A stretch of 64,000 nt of DNA from Ooceraea biroi (taxonomy: Eukaryota; Arthropoda; Insecta; Hymenoptera; Formicidae), in the NCBI RefSeq assembly GCF_003672135.1, contig NC_039511.1, positions 7,280,464 through 7,344,463 of the forward strand. Reading direction: 5' to 3'. Positions 10,995 through 22,036 of this stretch are shown here, piece by piece. The position numbers were made by a program, and so were the translations under genes. The first letter of the stretch is position 1. Each line of letters begins with the position of its first letter. The notes beneath the pieces are model-generated. The model was not told where the DNA came from, ran no database searches, and saw only the letters and a program-made list of their open reading frames with translations.

Positions 10995-11395
10995 CTAACT
11001 AATATGACGTTGCACCACGTCGACGACAACGACGACGTTGCACCACGTCAACGACGACGACGATGACGTTGCACCAAGTCGATGACGGCGACAACAACGA
11101 CGACGACGTTGCACCACATCAACGTCATCGTCGTCGTCGTCATCGACGTGGTGCAATGTCATCGTCGTCGTTGTAGTCGTCATCGACGTGGTGCAATGTC
11201 ATCGTCGTCGTTGTAGTCGTCATCGACGTGGTGCAACGTCATCGTCGTCGTCGTCGTCGTCGTAGACGTGGTGCAACGTCATCGTCATTGTTGTCATCGT
11301 CGTCGATGTGGTGCAACGTCGTCGTTGTTATTGTCGTCGTCGTCGACGTGGTGCAACGTCATCATCGTCGTCGTCGATGATATTGCTTGCAATTA
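10995..11395. repeat. trinucleotide-rich minisatellite with orientation switch
   Basis: Units of about 45-50 bp combine GTGGTGCAACGTCATCG with (GTC)n. Left of about 11118 the units are on the opposite strand from those to the right. Open frames on both strands are repeat artefacts. Confidence 0.75.
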
Positions 11396-11599
11396 CTTGC
11401 AATTTATGTCTTTATCGTGAAATAAAACATTTTCTATGTATCACATTTTTTATAGTATTTGCGATTTATATCTTTATCGTAAAATAAAATATTTCCCATG
11501 TATTATTAAAATCATTTTTAATTCATAATAAATTAACTCATGCATGTGTGAACAGCAGCTTGAGGGACAAAATCGCTTCGCATGTGTATGTGCGAAAAT

Positions 11600-11916
11600 A
11601 CGTACGTGAGTCTGAACCAGAATACGGAAAACGGAACGTCACGATTCTAATTATAATATCTCAGGATTGACTGCATCAATCTTATTCGAACTGGTCGCGA
11701 TCAAAAGCTCGCATTCACATTTTATTATACAAGTGCAGTTAGATTTTTGATTACGGCTTTAATTACTGAGATATTTTAATCATAAGTTGATATGACCTAT
11801 CAAATGGCATGAATTCCAGATAAGCTACTTGGTAGCGCGCGACGTTTATGCAATGAAATTGGTAACACTCGATATTATACAGTGACTCTCATTGTTCGGA
11901 ACCTTATTTTTGATTA
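11600..11916. repeat. K repeat, copy 1
   Basis: Matches 26995-27300 over about 310 bp (GGATTGACTG..., TTTTTGATTACGGCTTTA, GTGACTCTCATTGTTCGG), with moderate divergence. Class unknown. Confidence 0.6.
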
Positions 11917-11917
11917 T

Positions 11918-11951
11918 GTACTTGGCGTCGCGACACTACCGCGTCGCTTGA
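11918..11951 (-). mobile_element. isolated B-type terminus
   Basis: Reverse strand reads A|TCAAGCGACGCGGTAGTGTC, then GCGACGCCAAGTACATA: the B end with a changed but still paired hairpin (GCGACGCGG/TAGTGTCGC). The compensating change in both arms supports selection on pairing or a sibling family. Confidence 0.6.
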
Positions 11952-11954
11952 TAA

Positions 11955-12850
11955 CCTAATAAAAATATCGCGAATCCGCCTGCACTGTCTTTTTCAGAAT
12001 CGTTTCTAGTTGTTTCGTTTGTAGTTGAAGTGTCAAAAGTTATTAACATTTGTTTAAATAAGAAATAGCTAACTTTGCCATTTGTTAAGGTTATCGCGAA
12101 TCTGCTTGCGCTGTCTTTTTCAGAAACGTTTCTAGTTGTTTCGTTTGTAGTTGAACTGTCAAAAGTTATTAACATTTGTTTAAATAAAAAATAGCTACCT
12201 TTGCTATTTGTTAAGATATCGCGAATCCGCTTGCGCTGTCTTTTTCAGAAACGTTTCTAGTTGTTTCGTTTGTAGTTGAACTGTCAAAAGTTATTAACAT
12301 TTGTTTAAATAAAAAATAGCTAACTTTGCAATTTGTTAAGATATCGCGAATCCGCTTGCGCTGTCTTTTTCAGAATCGTTTCTAGTTGTTTCGTTTGTAG
12401 TTGAACTGTCAAAAGTTATTAACATTTGTTTAAATAAAAAATAGCTACCTTTGCCATTTGTTAAGATATCGCGAATCCGCTTGCGCTGTCTTTTTCAGAA
12501 ACGTTTCTAGTTGTTTCGTTTGTAGTTGAACTGTCAAAAGTTATTAACATTTGTTTAAATGAAAAATAGCTAACTTTGCAATTTGTTAAGATATCGCGAA
12601 TCCGCTTGCGCTGTCTTTTTCAGAATCGTTTCTAGTTGTTTCGTTTGTAGTTGAACTGTCAAAAGTTATTAACATTTATTTAAATAAAAAATAGCTACCT
12701 TTGCCATTTGTTAAGATATCGCGAATTCGCTTGCGCTATCTATTTCAGAATCGTGTGTAGTTGTTTCGTTTCGTTTGTAGTTGAAACGTTCGAAAGTTAT
12801 AAACAATTTGCAAAAAGCTTTGCCATTTGTTGTAGAGAGAAAGAGAGATT
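11955..12850. repeat. 125-bp satellite array
   Basis: At least six head-to-tail units starting GATATCGCGAATCCGCTTGC; starts at 12215, 12340, 12465, 12590 and 12715 are exactly 125 bp apart. From 12215 on, two unit types alternate: CAGAAACG with GCTAACTTTGCAATTT, and CAGAATCG with GCTACCTTTGCCATTT, giving a 250-bp higher-order repeat. More units occur at 47610-47990 and 49121-49310. Confidence 0.85.
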
Positions 12851-12862
12851 TCTTATAATACT

Positions 12863-13520
12863 TGGTCTAGCAGCGCCAAGAATTTTTTACTAACTAAATA
12901 TTATTTAATTTCAATAAAATGTTTACGTTTTGTAGTGTAACCTATGTTATTTTTTTCTATTACGTTTTCTATAACTTCTATTGTTAGAATTCAAAAAACT
13001 TAAAATCTAAGTGATAAATGAAAGCTACTACCACTTGCGTTGGAAGAGGTAGATCCTTGAATGACAATAAAAAGATATGTATCACTTAGTTTTTATTTGT
13101 TAAAAGTAGTTGTACAACAATAATTTTTCAAGACAATATATACATATATGCTGTTTGTAATTCATAAGATACTATCTCTTGCGTTTTTTAAATAGTTGTA
13201 CAATAATTACTTTTCGGGATAATACATTTTCTCTGCAATTTGCGCAATGTGAAAATTTCATACATTTCGGTGAAAAAATACTCTAATAATATTTAAAGAG
13301 AATTTTCTCAAAAGGTCTGAAGACAATATTTTAAAATATTAAAGATACTACTATTGAAATTTATTGGAAGCACAAAGATATTTTAAAATAGACTATCACT
13401 TTTTTGTCGAGGTAAAGATAAAATATACTATCACTTGGGTTTTTTCGAGGTATAAACCACGCGTATACTTGGCGGGTTTTTTACCGTTTTTAAAAAGGTA
13501 ATATTGTACTGATATCATTC
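12863..13520 (+). mobile_element. A2-family element, diverged copy
   Basis: Left motif GGTCTAGCAGCGCCAAG, right end CGCGTATACTTGGCGGG, then the hairpin ACCGTTTTTAAAAAGGTA. Alignable with 59348-59952 with many differences and an insertion near 13310-13430. A second hairpin-like ACCTTTTTTAATAAGGT follows at 13548. Confidence 0.65.
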
Positions 13521-13734
13521 ATTTTGTAGCGTTAACTTATTTTTTTACCTTTTTTAATAAGGTAATGTTATACTGATAGAGATAACCAACTAACCTTCAT
13601 GTTGGTACGCGAAGGTGAGACCTGAACTTTAAATGATGAACTGTTAAATGCAAGATTCGAATAGAGACGTTTTCCCAGTAATCCGAATATTTTCATTAAC
13701 TACATTAGGAATATTACTTTCTTTTAAGGTCGTT

Positions 13735-13930
13735 CTACATTAGACGCAAGCAAGCAATCGCATGAACGTAAGCTGTACTACTTGGGATCGTAAACTCCTC
13801 GCAAGCAGCAATCGCAAATTTTAGTCAAAGCCAGCAAGCAATCGCATGAACGCAAGTAGTACTACTTCCGGTAGTAACCTCTTCGCAAGCAGCAGTCGCA
13901 AATTTTGGTCAAATCTGAAATTTGCGTCTC
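13735..13930. repeat. direct duplication upstream of the MADF relic
   Basis: Two ~85-bp copies (GCAAGCAATCGCATGAACG...GCAATCGCAAATTTT) in tandem. It starts GGTCGTTCTACATTAGACGC, which resembles a transposon end, but no partner end was found. Confidence 0.45.
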
Positions 13931-14058
13931 TGCCATTTGCAATAGCCAATGAGCGTCGAGCTTTGTTATTATGGCAACTATATGGTAAAAGTTCATACTA
14001 TTTATATTTTCGTACTTATTTCGTGAATCTGACAGTTATCGGTTAGAAAATTTTAATA

Positions 14059-15999
14059 ATGAGTGATTCAGAATGGAATGAAAATCCATTTCCGGATCTT
14101 CTTTCTCCGGAATCTCCGGATGTCAGCGTTCATGATGATGAAGTGGATGAAACAGATTTAGAATTAATAAAGCTTGTAAAAATTAAGCCAGCACTCTGGA
14201 ATAAGAGTTCTAAGTCATACAGTAATGCTGTAGATAAAGAGATGATTTGGGAATCTATACACAGTAAAAAATAAAATGTTAATTTTAACATTTTTTGCAT
14301 GTCCCAGAAAGTCCACTCTAAATTTTAAGTTAAAGTAACTCATTCGTCATATGTTACTTTTTGACAAACTAGAAATGTTAAGTAATTAACACAATACTTT
14401 ACATTTATTTTTGTTATTGTAACTTTAAGTGTGATGTAAAAATAACATACAAAGTAATTGAAAACTACATGGAAGAGAAGTTACAATAACTCATCAGAAA
14501 AGTTGATAGAACATTTTTGTTCGTACAATATGAACATTTACTTTTTATGTTATATTAACACATGATAGTAATTATTTCAACTTAAATTATTTTTGATAGA
14601 AACATTTAATTTTAGTAAATTTGATTATTTTATATGTCAAAGTTCATGATTATTTGAAGATTTACTTTAACTTCTTTTAGAATGTTAAACTAACTTTGTG
14701 ACATGTTGATTGTTTAAAATTATTGTATTAAAAGCATTTCAAATAATATTCCATTTCTAAGAGACATACACAAAATGTTAAGTTATGAAGTTAACATTAA
14801 TGTAACATATAAAATTGTTATAAAAATAATAACATATTAGTTGTATGTTAATTTTACATTGAAGTAGTAATCAAAATATGGCAACACAAGAAAATTTTAA
14901 CATATGGACGCACAATTTTTAACGGTGTAGGATCACTTTTGCCAATTACAATGACAGGTGAAACTTCATGACTTTAACATATAAATTTTATAATTAGGTT
15001 TTGTTACTGAGATAAACTGTATTAATTAGGGCAGCGAAACGGTTCCGCACATTGCGGACTACATTTGGTCTCCATTTGAAAAAAGTGAAACAGTCTCAAT
15101 CTAGATCTGGTGCTAGATCCCAGTTATCCAGAATTGGCCCAGTTATCAGCCGATTTGGCCGCTCTATGACGGGATGCTTTTTTTGGTGGATGTTATAAAA
15201 CCACGGCAGTAAATACACTATATACTAATATATATTAATTTATAAATTATTTGTGATAGTGTCTTTAACTTAGCATGAATCATTTTCTTATATTCAGGAT
15301 ACAGTCAAACACATTTGTTAAGCCAGCGAGTGTATTGGAGCCACTAACAATAAGTAAGAAAAGCAACTGTAATGCAGAAGTTATTGCATCTAACAGTAAT
15401 CGGTCACAACTCAGCTGAAGTTCAAGTTCTATACACAATAGTTCAATGTTACAAGTACAATCCAATCCTACTTATAACGCTCAGCTGCACAGAAGTAACA
15501 TACTCAATGATATGAATCAGATTGGTGATTCTGAAGAATGTGATTCGCAAAAATGGGATAAAGTTCTATACGATAACATTGCGGGTATTGAATAATTGAT
15601 ATATGCTAATATATACTTAAATTATCAGAATATTATTTTTCAGAGAGCGAAAATGAGTCAAGTGCTGACAGTTCCATTTCCACTAAGGAACGTTCCACAA
15701 AGAGGCCAATTTTTCAGACACCACCTCCAGATAATTTTCGAAAAAAGAAAATGAAAAATGATAGCGACATGGATAATTTGAATAAACTGGCAGGGACATT
15801 AGTCATTATTAGTCAGCAGATGGTTGCTCAACCATCTGTTCAAACTGTTCAGAATAAAGAAAGAGCAACCAATATAGATCCGGAGATAGAGAGTTTTGTA
15901 CAGATTATTAGAATATTACTCCAGCGAATCTCTATGCAACAAAGAATATTGTGCCTTATTGAAATATTGAATATTCTACAGAACTTTGACAAGAGTTAA
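14059..15999 (+). pseudogene. MADF-domain gene, broken, four probable exons
   Basis: Exon 1 (14059 to ~14262) encodes an acidic start (MSDSEWNENPFPDLL) and the first MADF helix (LIKLVKIKPALWNKSSKSY, KEMIWESI). After an AT-rich intron, exon 2 (from ~15032, acceptor AATTAG) gives AKRFRTLRTTFGLHLKKVKQ and, after a one-base shift, WPLYDGMLFLVDVIKPR, the MADF C-terminal helix. Exon 3 (~15298-15590) has an in-frame TGA near 15416. Exon 4 (~15644-15999) is Ser/Lys-rich and ends in a predicted helix (QRISMQQRILCLIEILNILQNF). MADF proteins bind DNA; similar proteins accompany PIF/Harbinger transposons or act as host regulators. The frameshift and stop indicate a relic unless the exon calls are wrong. 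Confidence 0.6.
14280..15025. other. AT-rich intron of the MADF relic
   Basis: About 75% A+T. Recurrent AAGTTA/TAACTT and TTAACAT words suggest a decayed repeat, but no clear ends are seen. Confidence 0.4.
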
Positions 16000-16265
16000 G
16001 TGATTTCTATATAGTATAGCTTTGCGGCGCCAGATAAATATTTAATGAATGAGACAATAAATATGCGACCATCACTGGCAAATTTATTGATGTCAAAAAA
16101 ATGCACAACGTTTCGACTCCATTCGAGTCCTTTTATCAAGTGCACTAAGTTAATTTTCTAGGACACACAAAAGAAAAAACCACAAAAATTAATAAAGAAA
16201 ATACAGACCATTAATATATAAACAACATAATATGAAAATAAAGTTATATAAACTATCGAGAAATA

Positions 16266-16705
16266 TCAAGAGACACGGTAGTGTCTCGCGCCAAGTATAA
16301 GCGTAGCGCGAGACCGCACTGTGACTCTTTTAAGCGAGCACGCGAGTTGCGAGTACCCGAGATTATCAGATCTCAATAACGGCTGATCCGATTAACTTCT
16401 AAGTAGGCTTAATGGATAGCTTGGGTTCGATTTGCATAAGAAAAGTGTTTTCATTATTCTTCTACGTGTCCTACAAGCGGAGATATTGCGATTCAAAGTT
16501 AGAATGTGACGATTTTACGATTAAGAAACTCCGTTTTCTCCATCATCATCGTCAAGTGTGGGCAAGGGGTGACGCGGAAGGGGAGAAGAAATGTGCTACA
16601 GAACGTCTTTCATTGGATAGAGACTTTGGCCAATCAAGAGGCACGATAATGTCTCGCGCCATGTGTGAATGTGAAAGTCGCAGCAGCTCCAACTTGAGTT
16701 ACGTC
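16266..16705 (+). mobile_element. B-family element
   Basis: Starts A|TCAAGAGACACGGTAGTG with an intact hairpin GAGACACGG/TAGTGTCTC and GCGCCAAGTATAAGCG. The body matches 7324 and 47194. A second, mutated start (TCAAGAGGCACGATAATG, 16633) lies inside, so two B ends overlap. Confidence 0.65.
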
Positions 16706-16709
16706 AACT

Positions 16710-17290
16710 ATTGTGATAAACAAATTGTTAGTACTTGAGCGCACGATGTGTGTCAGTCTTGTGGAAATAATCACACTCACTTGAACAATATATATGCGTT
16801 TATATTTATTCTTACTACAAGCTCTTTGAGGGCACACACAATTTTCAAAACGTTAAAACAAAAGGAAAAGCTCGAATTATAAAACAAACATAGATACACC
16901 GGCATACATGCCGCTATTAACAAAACCCACGTGGTGCCCTCTATACAAACCAAAAAATAATCTAAGCTAGTTATAACTAGTGACTTCCAACACAAATATC
17001 GACAGCGAGTCTCAATATTTAATGAATACACTTCAAGCCTCCTTTCTGGCGTTAGTGTCGCGAGTGTTGTTGCTATTTTTTGGTTATGTTGATTACCTAT
17101 CAATAGTGACTATTATTTTCGTTGGTTAGTTTCTCATTACTGAAAAAGAATATCAGAAAGAGGAGAAAAAGGAGAAAAGAGAAGAAAATAATGAAGAAGT
17201 TGTGGTTTAGTAAGTATTATCAGAATAGCGAGCACTACTAATACAATAATAATTACATATTAGAATTTTTACAATATAATCTTTACCTGC
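16710..17290. other. region without recognised features
   Basis: An open frame of 108 codons (16777-17103, -) has no recognisable domain and ordinary AT-rich composition; I do not call it. Confidence 0.4.
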
Positions 17291-17299
17291 TGACACGCA

Positions 17300-18020
17300 C
17301 TGTGTAAAATAATTTTATATCTACATTCTTCATCGTAACATTTTGCACGCTATTTTATTGAATTTCTGTTCTTTTTTCGATAGAATGGTGGCGGAAGATT
17401 GCATGATGTTAAAGTTGGATGGATGTAGAGAGGAATGTAATTATATAAAGCACGCATGAGTCCCTTGATTAATCAATCTGTGGATACGTTGTACTGGTGC
17501 TGGTGAGCACGTTACTAATTGTTGGTTGTTTCGACCTACATATAAGACATGTTACAAATGGTACACTTACTGGAGGTACGTAAAATAATTGTACATATGC
17601 ATTCTTCATCGTAACACTTCATAATGTCATAGTATCTTTATGTATTTCTTTTCTTTTATGTAAGGTGAGGATGATGGTGGAAGATTGTGTGACGTAACAG
17701 TTGGATGAATGCAGAGAGGAATATAATTATATAAAGCACTCATGAGTCACTTCATTAATCAATCTGCGGATACGTTTTACTGGAGCTGATGTGCACGTTG
17801 CTAATTGTTGATTGTGTTGGTCTACATATACATATAAGACATGTTGCAAATGGTACACTTACTGCAGGTACGTAAAATAATTGTACATATGCATTCTTAA
17901 TCGTAACACTTCGTAATGTTATAGTATCTTCATGTATTTCTTTTCTTTTATGTATGGTGAGGATAATGGTGGAAGATTGTGTGACGTAACAGTTGGATGG
18001 ATGCAGAGAGGAATGTAATT
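17300..18020. repeat. tandem array of ~290-bp units
   Basis: Two full units and one partial; the word GTACATATGCATTCTT recurs at about 17590 and 17885, and a diverged version lies at about 17310. Units contain GAAGATTGTGTGACGTAACAG. A single inverted unit flanks foldback H (4061-4160 plus 7203-7325). The array is cut at its right by the A element at 18024. Confidence 0.7.
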
Positions 18021-18023
18021 ATA

Positions 18024-18660
18024 TCACAACAAAATTACCTTTTTTAAAAAAGGTACAAAAAAGCGCCAAGTATACGCGCCTGAAGTTTTTTCAAAAAAGG
18101 ACTCTACAAAACTAATGATATGAACAAATTGCGCCAACTACAATGGGTATTTATGCAAACCAGAAACTCTATTACTTTATTATTACTCTTTAGCCGATAT
18201 TCATTGTTGATTCTGATTTAAGACCATCTTAAGTACAATTATAAGATATTTGAAACCAATCACACAGTCGTATTAGCATCTTAAGACATTACTTCAGATC
18301 GTCAGGAAATAAGAATGGACTATGAATACTAGCCTTTGATATTAAAAAATAAAGGACATGATAATATTAAGCAGATATTTTTATACGAATAAATATTTTA
18401 ATACATAGAAATATATTTATTAATACAAATAAGTGTTTTTTCAAAATACTTGACGCTGCTAAACCGAATCATTATGTTAATTGCCTCGTTCTTTCTTTCT
18501 CTCTTGTGAATGCGTGCATGTGTGTGTATGTGTGTGACATTAGAATTAAGCATAGAATAAGTTTAACTACATTTGTACATATATGTATTTCAGCGAGTTG
18601 TTATGTAATTTAGAGTTTAAGGAAATTATGGTAATCTTTAGATTATTTTGTTACGTCGCG
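18024..18660 (-). mobile_element. A-family arm plus inner spacer (half of an A dimer)
   Basis: Starts A|TCACAACAAAATTACC, with the hairpin TACCTTTTTTAAAAAAGGTA and GCGCCAAGTATACGCGC. The arm ends CTTGACGCTGCTAAACCGAATC near 18470. The following ~190 bp match the spacer of the complete dimers (57045-57265) in inverted orientation, so the second arm is lost. Confidence 0.75.
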
Positions 18661-18664
18661 GTAA

Positions 18665-19155
18665 AACCTCGACCATATGCCTGCAGGGTTTTCACTGATG
18701 TTATAGCCAAATGTCACAATATTGAATCGAGTAAAACGAACGACGCCGGTACGCGTCTAAGCCTAGCGCATGCCGTGACCACATGGACATCGTAAAGTAG
18801 CTACAAAGGGCTAAACACCGCCGGCACTGCACAAACAGTCTATGCAGTCCCACAGAAATCCCTGTAGCGCATTTTTATAAATGTATAGTTATAAACTTAT
18901 GAATTTTAGACATATAGGAACCGCCTTTTTTTGAGTGAACATGCGATGCCGCGTAGAACGACTCTCTCTATTAAAAACGATGTAAAAGGTCATTTTGCAA
19001 CAGCATACTATTCTATCTCTGGATTGTAAAGAGATAGAATAACCGTTCAAAAACGCAGGAAATATTTTTCACGCCATAAAGTTTATGGCGCGACCGAAAA
19101 TATAGTAGTTATATTGTAAGTTGTAAATTTAATAAAGTAACAATTTAGGGCAGGT
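18665..19155. other. unassigned stretch
   Basis: No gene recognised. Contains a small perfect hairpin CGCCATAAAGTTTATGGCG near 19071. Confidence 0.4.
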
Positions 19156-19157
19156 TC

Positions 19158-19745
19158 TGTAAGCCTGGGGTAGTGTTTACGCGGAACCTCCCCGCTACAG
19201 AACCGCGATAACACCAGACGACGAAGGCGTGGGTCCCAAAGTTTGAGACACTCTTAAACCTATTGGTCAAAGCCAACCCGCACAAGCTTAAATCTTAAAC
19301 GCCTACCCCTTCGTCTAGGATATAAAAAGAGCTGTCGATGCTTGGAACGGCGGAATTTTCACTTTGAGTTTTACAGAAGTGTTCAGAATTCTTTCAGTAT
19401 CTTAGTCGCCTTACTTCCGAGCATTTAGCATTTTAGCAGTTAGAGTCAGTGCGAAATTCGAGAAACCGAGCGCAACCCAACCAGGGGTCAGGAAGAGAGT
19501 GAGAGTATGCGGCCGTTCACATCGCAGGAACAAGGTAGGAATTACAATTCCTACGGTTACGAGTTCGATTACCGGTTAACGCTTTTAAGCCCTTAATCTT
19601 AAATATCTTGTTTTAGTTTACCTTTTTAATTTCCAATAAAGAAGTTATAATATTAAAAACGTGAACTCTTGGTGTGGTTTCTTCTCCATTTTTATCATTT
19701 TTCTTCCGTTTACAATTGTTAATTCCAAGTTATTGGAAGATTCTC
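19158..19745 (+). mobile_element. possible LTR of a retroelement
   Basis: Starts TGTAAGCCTGGGG; has a TATA box (GGATATAAAAAGAGC, ~19319), a polyadenylation signal (CCAATAAAG, ~19636), and is followed at 19749 by TGGCGCTGCCG, resembling an insect gypsy primer-binding site. The ~34-base gap between a possible TACA end and that site is unusual, and no second LTR is in the window. Treat as a candidate. Confidence 0.4.
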
Positions 19746-19867
19746 GACTGGCGCTGCCGAAAAGCGTGGCCCTAGTCGCTCAAGTTGGCGCTACCAAGGA
19801 GTGTGGCTCTACCTTGTGTTCATGATCTTCTGATAACCCGCGAAATCAGATAATTTATATTATACTT

Positions 19868-20185
19868 ATGCCTACCAAAAAGGGGCGTAGAGTTCAAGAG
19901 AAGAAGCTTCGATACCAGGTACGACTTGTCTTCTCTAATAACCAAGACCCGTTTCCTTTCTTGCAAAAATTGTCAGCGCTCGAACTCAACAAAACCTTGA
20001 GCAAAACTCACCCTTACGTTGTCCAGGAAGTAACTATAGAAAACAATTATCCGGACTACCGTGCGATTCGTAAGGGTGATCCGCGACGCGTGGTGTACCG
20101 TTTACTAGCGTTACTCGGTTTAACCAGGAAGGAAATAAAAATACAGAGCTCGTACCCGATTCTTCCACCTATTTTAGAATTATAA
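19868..20185 (+). CDS. unassigned 105-codon ORF downstream of the possible LTR
   Basis: Encodes a basic protein (MPTKKGRRVQEKK...RYQVRLVFSN) ending in YPILPPILEL. No domain recognised. Higher GC and smoother codon use than its surroundings suggest real coding history. Its place after TATA, polyA signal and a primer-site-like sequence would suit a gag-side ORF, but that is inference. Confidence 0.4.
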   Translation: MPTKKGRRVQEKKLRYQVRLVFSNNQDPFPFLQKLSALELNKTLSKTHPYVVQEVTIENNYPDYRAIRKGDPRRVVYRLLALLGLTRKEIKIQSSYPILPPILEL

Positions 20186-20317
20186 ATTCACATTTGTTGC
20201 AACCTGTACTCTCCGTCCCAGGGTAAATTACTTAAATGTATTGACCCGAAAAGGAGCTTTATTTAAATTATCATCGGACGTAGCAATTTCGTTTATAATT
20301 GCAATTACTTAATATAA

Positions 20318-20745
20318 TTGAATTGGGCAATGTACCGCGGAAAAATACATTCGTTTCACCCTTCTCGAGTTACCCACCCGGTACTCGAATATCAACGGCG
20401 AGCCTCCGCGGTTTCGTGCATAAAGTTTCAGGCGTATCACCAATCCACTAACAGTAGCCTGTTTTGTCAGACCTGTTTTTACGGACTTCCCTTATCAGAA
20501 CAGCGTTCTGGCATATACATATATAAACACAATTTAATCGTGGGATTCCGACGGTACTCTCCGACGTGTGAAAATTGTAAATTTAAACTCGCCGTGTACT
20601 CGCCGACCTACAGTTGTGAAGCGTGTAGAGACGACCATCCGCGTTGAGTGAGGAATTGGCATCCACCGGCGAGGATATTCTCGATTTCGCGGATCCGACC
20701 GTGATTCGGTTCCGGGACGAGTTGATAATAAGATCTCCGGTCGTC
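20318..20745 (+). pseudogene. unassigned Cys-rich ORF with a frame break
   Basis: The ORF 20318-20647 ends with two CxxC pairs (CENCKFKL and CEACRDD), a possible zinc ribbon; a third CxxC-like pair (CQTCFYG) lies in the middle. After the stop another frame continues coding-like (SEELASTGEDILDFADP...RSPVVPED) to about 20757, which suggests a one-base frameshift. No family recognised. It may belong with the ORF at 19868. Confidence 0.4.
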
Positions 20746-20824
20746 CCCGAGGATTAGTCCCGTGTCATTACCTGAACGGCGTTATAGTCCGTCCCATTAC
20801 GACCGGCAAGGACGTAACAATTTA

Positions 20825-21030
20825 AATACTAAGACAATTTTTGATTCGGTTTAGCAGCGCCAAGTATTTTGAAAAAAACACTTATTTGTATTAATAAATA
20901 TATTTCTATGTATTAAAATATTTATTCTTATAAAAATATATCTGCTTAATATTATTATGTCCTTTATTTTTTAATATCAAAGGCTAGTATTCATAGTCCA
21001 TTCTTATTTCCAGACGATCTGAAGTAATGT
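20825..21030 (+). mobile_element. A-family fragment, inner end of an arm
   Basis: TTTGATTCGGTTTAGCAGCG and CCAAGTATTTTGAAAA, followed by ~150 bp of A body to GAAGTAATGTTTTAAG, then truncated at about 21033. Confidence 0.7.
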
Positions 21031-21034
21031 TTTA

Positions 21035-21870
21035 AGGGGATTCTGGAGTGACGGCCGAACTCCGTCGCGAAAGCGCCGTCATTTCGTAGCGGCAGAAAGG
21101 GAAATGAAAGTAGAGACCGACATTACCGACTTGGTATTACCGACATCTTGGCAATACATATGTATAATCAGAGGGCCCCCAGCAGCACCGAAGTAGTGGG
21201 GATGACGCACACAAGCGAGAACGTACGTACGTGTGCGCTCAGCGCTTCGGCTGCGGGCTGCCTTCGAGTAGTAGACGAGAGGTAATATTTGCTGTCTCTG
21301 TCTAATCCTACCGAACCGTGTGACGTCACGAGACTCACGAGTGATGAAGTCGCAAGCGATACAGCCGAAATCGCGATTATATGTAATCAATATGTATAGA
21401 TTATATACAATCAGCCGAATATGATTATATAAAAATAAGATCATATCACGCCAAACGGCGGATATTATTATGTATAATCCTATAAAATTACATACGTCAT
21501 TAGATCTTTTCGGATCTAATTATGAATACCCGGTAAAAAATTGTTTATATATCATCATATAAAACTGTACATAATTATATAGAAACATATAAAATTATGT
21601 ATCAAATATATCCATATATGTTCATACATACTTTCTTTCTCTTGTATAATTTCTGATCACATATATGTAGAATGAATAATAAGATAAATAATTGAAAAAT
21701 AAGTAGAAAAGTAATTTGCGTATTGTCTTTTTGTAAAATTGTGATTTTGTATAATTGTGAGATAATATTTTATACAACATCATATAATCATATATAACAT
21801 CTTTCTATATATAGATAATATTTTATACATCATCATATATAATCGTATATAACATATGTTTCTATATATA
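21035..21870. other. unassigned, partly AT-rich
   Basis: A GC-richer first part (21035-21380) and a very AT-rich second part with many ATATA runs. No gene supported. The 121-codon minus ORF (21079-21444) has no recognisable domain. Confidence 0.4.
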
Positions 21871-21879
21871 GTCTACTGA

Positions 21880-22030
21880 ACATCCTCGGGCGGTACATTG
21901 TACGTACGAAAGACGTCTACTGGACGTCTTTGGAACATATTCGGTACAGCATATGGATGTCCATACATGACGAACGGGACGTCGTTTTGGACGTCCGAAA
22001 GATGTCGAATTGTTGCGTGGGTAATTCGTT
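21880..22030. repeat. GACGTC-word repeat
   Basis: Several palindromic GGACGT/ACGTCC words (TACTGGACGTCTTTGG, GGGACGTCGTTTTGGACGTC). Probably a diverged short-period repeat at the border of Helitron copy 3. Confidence 0.4.
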
Positions 22031-22036
22031 CTTAAA

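Noticed and set aside
11955..12850. Regular array that could suggest CRISPR
   Set aside because: The units are fully repeated with no unique spacers, and the genome is eukaryotic.
16777..17103. 108-codon minus-strand ORF as a gene
   Set aside because: No domain, no coding-like composition, lies between repeats.
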